Assembly: GCA_024640385.1 (NCBI GenBank)
Contig: JAHEFC010000174.1
Location: 1 to 8,288 of the forward strand
From: Sphingobacteriales bacterium
Lineage (GTDB): Bacteria; Bacteroidota; Bacteroidia; Chitinophagales; Chitinophagaceae
DNA length: 8,288 nucleotides
Reading direction: 5' to 3'
The position numbers and the translations under genes are program-made. How positions within the stretch are numbered: position 1 is the stretch's first letter; each line of letters opens with the position of its first letter. Shown one piece after another: positions 1 to 5,643 of the stretch. Under the pieces are notes generated by a model. That model saw nothing but the letters and a program-made list of their open reading frames with translations. It did not search any database and was not told the DNA's origin.

Positions 1-1
1 C

Positions 2-439
2 TACACAATAGATAAAGGATATGCAATAGTCAACAGGGAATGGAAAAAAGGTGACAATATCGAAATTCGTATACCCATGCCCGTTAAGACCCTCGAATCC
101 CGGAAGGAAGTTGGAGAAGATGAAGGTCGGGTTGCCATACAAAGAGGCCCCCTGGTATACTGTCTTGAAGGGGCCGACAACCAGGGAAAGGCCATGAATA
201 TCATAGCTGACGGCAAGTTGAAACTGGAACCCGAAAAAGGGAACATCCTCGATGAAAATGTGATACTGCTCAAAGGACCTATGACAGTGGTTACCATCAA
301 AGACGGCGGCACTGACATCGGTACCGAAAAAAGAAACATCACTGCCATCCCATACTATACGTGGTGCAACAGGGGCAGCAATGAAATGCAGGTATGGCTG
401 CCCACTTATGTAAGATCAATTCGTGTCAACAGTAAATAA
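2..439 (+). CDS. GH127 (DUF1680) beta-L-arabinofuranosidase-like glycosidase, C-terminal part only
   Basis: This is the last 145 codons of a gene that starts before the window; the reading frame is open from base 2, so the internal Met at 77 is not a real start. Family GH127 enzymes are usually 600-800 residues and remove beta-L-arabinofuranose (for example from hydroxyproline-linked arabinosides or plant cell-wall glycans) with a zinc-bound cysteine nucleophile. What is seen is the C-terminal beta-sandwich region: GYAIVNREWKKGD, then IRIPMPV, then the family-typical AIQRGPLVYCLEGAD, and near the end a PYYTWCNRG-like motif (PYxxWxNRG), which is common in this family. The catalytic domain lies outside the window, so activity cannot be checked. 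The TAA stop touches the ATG of the next gene, which implies one transcript. The family call is firm from the motifs; the exact substrate is unknown (aceric acid hydrolases belong to the same family). Confidence 0.85.
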   Translation, partial: YTIDKGYAIVNREWKKGDNIEIRIPMPVKTLESRKEVGEDEGRVAIQRGPLVYCLEGADNQGKAMNIIADGKLKLEPEKGNILDENVILLKGPMTVVTIKDGGTDIGTEKRNITAIPYYTWCNRGSNEMQVWLPTYVRSIRVNSK

Positions 440-2272
440 ATGGTGATGAACAAACAATTTGCGCTCCTGATTTTTCTTGTTTATTCGTTGAATGCCGGAG
501 CCCAGACATGGAAACCTGCCGGTAATAAGATCAGAACATCATGGAGTGAAAACATCAATCCCACTGCAGCTCATACTGAATACCCCAGGCCTCAGATGAA
601 AAGGGATTCATGGATGAACCTTAACGGGCTTTGGGACTATACCATCAGGTATAAAGAGGAAGGCAAGCCTGTAACATTTTCCGGGCAGATCCTGGTGCCC
701 TTCGCGATTGAATCTTCTCTATCCGGCGTAGGAAAAACAGTTGGAGAAAATAACCAACTCTGGTACAGGAAAACATTCAGTTTACCAGCTTCAATGAAGG
801 GGAAAAAGATATTACTGAATTTCGGAGCAGTTGACTGGGAAGCAGAAGTATTTGTAAATGGGAAGACGGCAGGCACACACCAGGGGGGCTACGATCCGTT
901 CAGTTTTGATATAACAGGCTTGATTGTCAAAGGGCCTTCGCAAGAGATCGTGATAAGAGTATGGGACCCTACCGATGGTGGGCCTCAGCCCCGTGGCAAG
1001 CAGGTGAGTAAACCCCAGGGGATCTGGTATACACCGGTTACAGGCATATGGCAAACGGTTTGGCTGGAAGCAGTGGCCGATTCCTATTTTGAAGATGTGT
1101 ACACAGTACCCGACCTTGATGCTTCTGCCATTGAAGTTCATACTGCATTATCCGGTTTCAAACCCGGTGATAAGATCAATATATCAGTAACTGATCAGGG
1201 TAAAAATATCACCACCAAAACTTTCGAAAATATCGGGCCTCATAAAATAACACTGCCGGGGCTCCAGGCCTGGTCCCCTGATCATCCAAAACTCTATGAT
1301 CTCACCATCTCCCTGGAACGTGCAGGTAAACCCCTGGACGAGGTGACCAGTTATTTCGGCATGAGAAAGATCTCGCTGAAAAAAGATGAAAATGGCATTC
1401 AGTGGATCATGCTGAATAATCAATTCCAGTTCCAGCTCGGTCCTTTGGACCAGGGTTGGTGGCCCGATGGATTGTATACCGCACCTTCTGCAGAAGCATT
1501 GAGATTCGATATTGAACAAACCAAAGCCATGGGCTTTAATATGATCAGGAAGCATGTTAAAGTGGAGCCAGCCGCCTGGTACCGTTATTGCGACAGCCTG
1601 GGTATGCTGGTATGGCAGGATATGCCGAGTGGCGACAATACGCCTGGCGACAGGTGGACAACCAATCCCTCGCTTGAACCCACAGATAAAACAAGAACCG
1701 ATTCTTCCGAAAAGATTTACAAAACTGAACTTAAAGAAATGATCGATGCCCTCCGGGCATTCCCTTCCATTGTAGTGTGGGTGCCATTTAATGAATCATG
1801 GGGGCAATTCAAAACAGTAGAGATCTCCAACTGGGTAAAGCAATATGATCCGGGCAGGCTGGTAAATTCTGCCAGCGGCGGAAATTTTCATGCCACTGGC
1901 GATATACACGACCTTCACAACTACCCTGATCCTCTCATGCACAGGCCGGAAGTATTTGCAAAAGACAGATCCATGGTGCTGGGTGAATTCGGAGGATTGG
2001 GATTACCTGTCGAAAATCATACCTGGACCGACCGGTCCAACTGGGGATATCAGAGTTTCAGGAATAAAGATGAATTATTTTCGCGCTATCAGCAATTGAT
2101 AGAAAAACTGTTGCCCATGATCCCCAAAGGATTATCTGCAGCTGTTTATACCCAAACTACTGATGTGGAATCAGAAGTGAATGGCCTGATGACTTATGAC
2201 AGGAAGGTATTCAAATTCAATGTTGACGAATTGAAAAAATTGAATAACAGGCTTTACGAAGCAAAAAGATAA
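440..2272 (+). CDS. Exported glycoside hydrolase family 2 enzyme (beta-galactosidase/beta-glucuronidase-like)
   Basis: A complete 610-residue retaining glycosidase. Residues 1-21 form a signal peptide (NKQ, then a hydrophobic stretch, then NAGA before Q22), so it should act in the periplasm. Next come the jelly-roll sugar-binding domain (about 50-210, with DSWMNLNGLWDY and the PQGIWYTPVTGIWQTVWLE segment), the immunoglobulin-like domain (about 213-310) and the TIM barrel (about 318-605). The likely acid/base is Glu452 in VPFNESWGQ and the likely nucleophile Glu516 in VLGEFGG; both are present. At 610 residues it is a minimal three-domain GH2, much shorter than E. coli LacZ. GH2 covers beta-galactosidases, beta-glucuronidases, beta-mannosidases and some arabinosidases, so substrate is not settled; the GH127 neighbour suggests an arabinose- or galactose-containing plant glycan. 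The start at 440 abuts the previous stop; an in-frame ATG at 446 is an equally possible start and leaves a better signal peptide (MNKQF). No Shine-Dalgarno sequence is visible. Confidence 0.9.
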   Translation: MVMNKQFALLIFLVYSLNAGAQTWKPAGNKIRTSWSENINPTAAHTEYPRPQMKRDSWMNLNGLWDYTIRYKEEGKPVTFSGQILVPFAIESSLSGVGKTVGENNQLWYRKTFSLPASMKGKKILLNFGAVDWEAEVFVNGKTAGTHQGGYDPFSFDITGLIVKGPSQEIVIRVWDPTDGGPQPRGKQVSKPQGIWYTPVTGIWQTVWLEAVADSYFEDVYTVPDLDASAIEVHTALSGFKPGDKINISVTDQGKNITTKTFENIGPHKITLPGLQAWSPDHPKLYDLTISLERAGKPLDEVTSYFGMRKISLKKDENGIQWIMLNNQFQFQLGPLDQGWWPDGLYTAPSAEALRFDIEQTKAMGFNMIRKHVKVEPAAWYRYCDSLGMLVWQDMPSGDNTPGDRWTTNPSLEPTDKTRTDSSEKIYKTELKEMIDALRAFPSIVVWVPFNESWGQFKTVEISNWVKQYDPGRLVNSASGGNFHATGDIHDLHNYPDPLMHRPEVFAKDRSMVLGEFGGLGLPVENHTWTDRSNWGYQSFRNKDELFSRYQQLIEKLLPMIPKGLSAAVYTQTTDVESEVNGLMTYDRKVFKFNVDELKKLNNRLYEAKR

Positions 2273-2277
2273 CAAGC

Positions 2278-3522
2278 ATGAAGAAAGTTACCATCATTGG
2301 AGGTGGGGTGATAGGACTGTGTTGCGCATACTATTTACATAAATCAGGGCATAAGGTAAGGGTGATCGAAAGAGGTGATATCAGAACAGGTACTTCTTTC
2401 GGCAATGCCGGATATGTTTCGCCATCTCATATCATTCCACTTGCCTCACCGGGTATTGTGGCCAAAGGATTGAAATGGATGCTGAGTTCTTCGTCTCCTT
2501 TCTATATCAAGCCCCGCCTGAATCTTGATCTTATAAAATGGTGCCTGACTTTCTGGGCGAATTCGACAGCAAGAACAGTAGAGAAAAATACACCCCCGTT
2601 GGTTGACCTGTTGTTGCTTTCCCGTGAACTGACATCAGACATCAAGAACGAGCTGGGCAACCATTTCAGGATGGAAGAAAAAGGCTGCTTCATGATGTAC
2701 AAAAATCCGGAAACAGAAAAACATGAAATAGAACTGGCTAAAGAAGCAGCTAAGTTCAATATTGAAACAAGGGTCATGTCGAGGTCTGAAGTGCAGGCTC
2801 TGGAACCAGAGGTTGAAGTGGATGTCAGGGGCGGTGTGCTTTATCCGATCGATGCGCATTTACATCCCGGAGATTTCATGCATACACTTTATGAGAACAT
2901 GAAAAAAGAGGGTGTTGAATTCCAGCTTAATACTACTGTAAAAGGTTTTGAGAAAGAAGGAAATAAAGTAAGTAAAGTACTTACGGATAAAGGAAGTTTT
3001 GATTGTGAAGAGCTGGTGATCGCAGGTGGATCATGGCTGCCGGTGATCACCAAGTCATTGGGCATACACATGTTGCTCCAGGCAGGTAAAGGGTATAGTA
3101 TGACCTTTGAGAATATGAAGAAGAACCTCCACTATCCTGCCATACTTGTGGATCACCGGGTTGCGATGACACCTATGGGTGCCGATCTTAGAATGGGCGG
3201 AACAATGGAGATCAGCGGACTCAACTCTCCTACCCTTACCAAACGTGCACAGGCCATTTATAAAGCGGCGAAATTATATTACCCCGGCCTTGATGTTGAT
3301 TTTCCCCGGGTTGAAAAAATCTGGAGCGGGCTTAGGCCTCTGAGTCCTGATGGTTTGCCCTATATCGGCAGGCATTCTAAGTATCAGAACCTCATCATTG
3401 CCGGCGGCCATGCCATGCTTGGGCTTTCATTGGCTGCGGGTACTGGAAAATTAGTGGAAGAAATTGTTGATGCCGGCAAAACCAGCGTTGCGTTGGATGC
3501 CTTCAATGTCGAGAGGTTTTAA
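2278..3522 (+). CDS. DadA-type FAD-dependent D-amino acid dehydrogenase, possible D-hydroxyproline dehydrogenase
   Basis: A complete 414-residue flavoprotein of the DAO/DadA family. The N-terminus is a Rossmann FAD-binding fold with GGGVIG at residues 8-13 and the ribose-binding acidic Glu31 at the end of the second strand (VRVIER). A GTSFGNAGYVSPS segment follows (38-50), typical of DadA. The C-terminal cofactor/substrate motifs are RMGGTMEISG (305-314), SGLRPLSPDGLPYIGR (350-365) and AGGHAMLGLSLAAGTG (375-390). Family members oxidise a D-amino acid to an imino acid and pass electrons to the respiratory chain. In many Bacteroidota closely similar proteins lie beside 4-hydroxyproline epimerase, a DapA-family deaminase and an aldehyde dehydrogenase, where they are thought to oxidise cis-4-hydroxy-D-proline; that role is an inference here, since those partners are not in the window. 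It begins 5 bases after the GH2 stop, so it is probably co-transcribed with it. The first ATG is adopted because it directly precedes the Rossmann strand. Confidence 0.85.
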   Translation: MKKVTIIGGGVIGLCCAYYLHKSGHKVRVIERGDIRTGTSFGNAGYVSPSHIIPLASPGIVAKGLKWMLSSSSPFYIKPRLNLDLIKWCLTFWANSTARTVEKNTPPLVDLLLLSRELTSDIKNELGNHFRMEEKGCFMMYKNPETEKHEIELAKEAAKFNIETRVMSRSEVQALEPEVEVDVRGGVLYPIDAHLHPGDFMHTLYENMKKEGVEFQLNTTVKGFEKEGNKVSKVLTDKGSFDCEELVIAGGSWLPVITKSLGIHMLLQAGKGYSMTFENMKKNLHYPAILVDHRVAMTPMGADLRMGGTMEISGLNSPTLTKRAQAIYKAAKLYYPGLDVDFPRVEKIWSGLRPLSPDGLPYIGRHSKYQNLIIAGGHAMLGLSLAAGTGKLVEEIVDAGKTSVALDAFNVERF

Positions 3523-3543
3523 CGCGAAACTTATCGTTTTTTT
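3514..3543 (+). terminator. Weak possible intrinsic terminator after the oxidoreductase gene
   Basis: A 6-bp stem with one G-U pair (AGGTTT at 3514-3519 with AAACTT at 3527-3532, 7-base loop) overlaps the stop codon, and seven T residues follow at 3537-3543. The stem is AT-rich and four bases separate it from the T run, so termination is plausible but weak. The larger palindrome just downstream may be the element that matters. Confidence 0.25.
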
Positions 3544-3546
3544 CTT

Positions 3547-3591
3547 CTACCTCCAAGGTCCCTACCTCCAAGGTAGGGACCTTGGAGGTAG
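3547..3591. repeat. 45-base palindrome made of a repeated 13-base word (REP-like element)
   Basis: Two perfectly complementary 20-base arms (3547-3566 and 3572-3591) flank a 5-base loop TCCAA. The left half also contains the word CTACCTCCAAGGT twice in direct orientation (3547-3559 and 3562-3574, period 15), and its reverse complement closes the element at 3579-3591. It can therefore fold as one long hairpin or as a shorter one (CCTACC with GGTAGG around the same loop). No T run follows on either strand (plus strand continues GAAGAGGAA; minus strand continues AAGAAAAAAA), so it is not a standard terminator. It lies between two converging genes, a common place for REP-like or RNA-stabilising hairpins. 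Copy number in the genome cannot be judged from this window. Confidence 0.85.
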
Positions 3592-3625
3592 GAAGAGGAA
3601 GCCCATTCATCGGCATTATCAAGCC

Positions 3626-3640
3626 CTTAATCGAATTAAG
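3626..3640. repeat. Short perfect inverted repeat in the convergent gap
   Basis: CTTAAT (3626-3631) and ATTAAG (3635-3640) are perfect complements around the 3-base spacer CGA. No T run follows closely on either strand, so there is no terminator case. It could be a small protein-binding site or chance; nothing else supports a role. The rest of the 3592-3715 stretch shows no gene or clear signal. Confidence 0.3.
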
Positions 3641-3715
3641 TGTAATGGCCCGATTTTTATGCTCAACTTTACATCACCTTACATTACTGAATCTCACAAC
3701 CGGGTTGTCCAACCC

Positions 3716-3747
3716 AAAAAAATTAAGCCGGTCTGACTCACCGGCTT
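3716..3747 (-). terminator. Intrinsic terminator of the peptidase/hotdog/beta-CASP operon
   Basis: Read on the minus strand, an 8-bp perfect stem (AAGCCGGT with ACCGGCTT, plus-strand 3740-3747 and 3725-3732) with a 7-base loop is followed by AA and then nine T residues except for that AA (TTAATTTTTTT pattern, ending at 3716). It starts 8 bases past the stop of the beta-CASP gene, the expected place. On the plus strand the same hairpin is followed by CTGTCATTT, a poor T run, so it is mainly a minus-strand terminator. Confidence 0.8.
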
Positions 3748-3754
3748 CTGTCAT

Positions 3755-5155
3755 TTAAATACCCAGTTCATAATGCAACTCTGGTATCTCCACATCGCCG
3801 AAGCCTTTGTGGATCAGCCGGTCACGGAAATCTTCCTGGACATTGTATTCACCGTGCACAATGAACATTTTCCTCACCAGTTTGGGATCCTGGCAGGCCA
3901 GGAACTGGCTAAGATCTTCATAATCACCATGTGCACTCATGCTTCTGATCGATCCGATTTCAGCATGCACTTCGTGTTCTATACCAAAGATCTTCACCTC
4001 TTTATGGCCCGCCATCAACCTGGCTCCCAGCGAATTAGGCTCGCAATAGCCCGTCATCAGAATGGAATTACGGCTGTTTTCAATGTTATTGCTGATATGA
4101 TGTTTGACACGGCCGGCTTCAGCCATACCACTGGCAGAGATGATCACGCAGGGCTCATTGCGGAAATTGAGCATCTTGGACTCGTCCACCGTTTTGACGT
4201 ATTTCAGGCCCCTGAATTTAAACGGATCATTATCACTCTGAAGGATCTTCTGGATGTGCTTGTTGAAGTATTCGGGATAATGCTTCACAATCTCAGTGGC
4301 TTTGATACTCAACGGGCTATCCACGAAATAGTCCAGCTCCGGCAATCTTCGTTCCAGCTCAAGCTGGTTCAGTGCATAAAGGATCTCCTGTGTTCTGCCA
4401 ACGGAGAATGCAGGTATAATGAGTTTGCCTCGTTTCTTAATACAGGTTTTTTCGATCCATTCCAGGATATGGTCCGGTGTGGTAAGATGCAGATCGTGCA
4501 AACTGTTTCCGTACGTTGATTCAATAATGATCACATCCGCTTGCGGAAACTCAGCCGGAGATTTGAGGATAACATCCCGGTAGCGGCCAACATCTCCAGA
4601 AAAAGTGAGATGAGTGACTTTGCCATTCTCCACGATCTGCAGATTCACAACCGCACTGCCTATAATATGCCCTGCATCAGTGTACAGCAATTCAACATCT
4701 TCATCTATCCTTACTACCTGTCCATAATCTACTTCCTTGAAATACTGCAACACTTCAATCGCATCATCCTGGGTGTACAATGGTTTCAGATAAGGCTGGC
4801 CATCCATGGCCCTTCGTTTATTGATATACTTCACATCATCTTCCTGAATCTCAGCTGAATCCTGCAATAAAACACTGGCCAATTCACGTGTGGCCGGAGT
4901 GCAGTATATAGGTCCCCGGAATCCGTCTTTTACCAGCTTGGGCAAAAGCCCGCTATGGTCTATATGCGCATGAGAAAGCACTACAAGATCCACTTCCTCG
5001 GGATTGAATCCCCAGTGCCGGTTCAATGTATCCGTATCCCTGCCCATGCCCTGGAACATGCCGCAATCAAGCAGAATTTTCCTGCCACTGGAAAGTGTGA
5101 GTAGATGTTTAGACCCTGTGACGCATCGCGCTGCGCCGTGGAAGGCTATTTTCAT
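3755..5155 (-). CDS. Beta-CASP metallo-beta-lactamase-fold RNA hydrolase (CPSF/YSH1-like exonuclease family)
   Basis: A 466-residue zinc-dependent hydrolase of the COG1236 type, expected to cut RNA in the cytoplasm. Using the start at 5155, the metal-binding signature HAHIDH is at 62-67 (His62, His64, Asp66, His67), with further ligands at His163 (DAGHIIGSA) and Asp188 (SGDVGRY). The beta-CASP insertion carries motif A Glu212 (ESTYGN), the SASGMAEAGR segment followed by motif B His352/353, and motif C His409 (SAHGD); the last ligand is His434 (VHGE). All catalytic positions are intact. It has no KH or other added domain, and the size fits small stand-alone bacterial members such as the Thermus type. 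Start choice: ATG at 5155 overlaps the previous gene's TGA as ATGA, and the protein then begins MKIAFHGAARCVTGSKH as relatives do; an in-frame ATG at 5182 would add nine residues and is less likely. It is the last gene of the operon, before a clear terminator. Confidence 0.9.
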   Translation of the reverse strand: MKIAFHGAARCVTGSKHLLTLSSGRKILLDCGMFQGMGRDTDTLNRHWGFNPEEVDLVVLSHAHIDHSGLLPKLVKDGFRGPIYCTPATRELASVLLQDSAEIQEDDVKYINKRRAMDGQPYLKPLYTQDDAIEVLQYFKEVDYGQVVRIDEDVELLYTDAGHIIGSAVVNLQIVENGKVTHLTFSGDVGRYRDVILKSPAEFPQADVIIIESTYGNSLHDLHLTTPDHILEWIEKTCIKKRGKLIIPAFSVGRTQEILYALNQLELERRLPELDYFVDSPLSIKATEIVKHYPEYFNKHIQKILQSDNDPFKFRGLKYVKTVDESKMLNFRNEPCVIISASGMAEAGRVKHHISNNIENSRNSILMTGYCEPNSLGARLMAGHKEVKIFGIEHEVHAEIGSIRSMSAHGDYEDLSQFLACQDPKLVRKMFIVHGEYNVQEDFRDRLIHKGFGDVEIPELHYELGI

Positions 5156-5643
5156 TGTTGTTTTTTTGCTTTGAATGTCCACACAATGGAAAAATCGGCA
5201 ACCAGTTCCTGCTTGTCATTATAACCCCTGGAAATAGTCTCAAGCATGAATCCCTCTCCCGTCTCGATCGCTTTTGCAACAGCCTGTCTTATTGCCATCC
5301 CATCATCGCACCTGAATGTGGTTCTGCCCGTTGCCTTCTTGTGATAGTTCCCATGCACTTTAAGTACCAGCATGGATACCGGTGGATCGATCTTATGGAT
5401 GTTCATCAGGGCCAGCAAACCGGTACTCATTTCTGCTGCCATGGACAGACATGCGAAATAGGTGGACCTGAAAGGATTTTGTGAAAACCATTTGAAGGGA
5501 ACAGTGATCTCCGCATATTCCGGTTCCACTTTTTTCACTCTTACACCGGCAAACCACGCGCTGGGTAATTTTGTAAGCATGAAGAAACCCATTTTGAAAC
5601 GATTGTTCGCCAGGACCAGGAATTCCTCTTGTTGTGGTGTCAT
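5152..5643 (-). CDS. DUF4442 hotdog-fold protein (PaaI-like thioesterase superfamily)
   Basis: A complete 163-residue protein with the size and layout of one hotdog domain. Visible features are the N-terminal strand region GVRVKKVEPEYAEITVPF (33-50), then NPFRSTYFACLSMAAEMSTG (56-75), which matches the DUF4442 central-helix region with Asn56, Ser60 and Glu71, then VLKVHGNYHKKATG on the next strands. Hotdog relatives hydrolyse acyl-CoA or acyl-carrier thioesters, but DUF4442 members are mostly uncharacterised, so a thioesterase function is inferred from fold only. No signal peptide or membrane segment, so cytoplasmic. Its ATG overlaps the TGA of the peptidase gene (ATGA, 5640-5643) and its own TGA overlaps the next ATG (5152-5155), so it sits in the middle of a translationally coupled trio. 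Confidence 0.8.
   Translation of the reverse strand: MTPQQEEFLVLANNRFKMGFFMLTKLPSAWFAGVRVKKVEPEYAEITVPFKWFSQNPFRSTYFACLSMAAEMSTGLLALMNIHKIDPPVSMLVLKVHGNYHKKATGRTTFRCDDGMAIRQAVAKAIETGEGFMLETISRGYNDKQELVADFSIVWTFKAKKQQ

Noticed and set aside
77..439. Treating the Met at 77 as a true start of a small 120-residue protein
   Set aside because: The frame is open back to the window edge and the residues before it (GYAIVNREWKKGD) are conserved GH127 sequence, so this is an internal Met.
3464..3736. A 90-codon plus-strand frame across the oxidoreductase 3' end and the convergent gap
   Set aside because: It overlaps the end of a real gene in another frame and runs through the palindrome and terminator; translation is low in information and has no motif.
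3523..3754. Small RNA or riboswitch in the convergent gap
   Set aside because: Apart from the palindrome, the small inverted repeat and the minus-strand terminator there is no promoter-like sequence or known aptamer pattern.
3773..4519. A 248-codon open frame on the plus strand inside the beta-CASP gene
   Set aside because: It lies wholly antisense to a gene with every catalytic motif intact, its translation is rich in His/Ile with no recognisable domain, and no start signal is visible.
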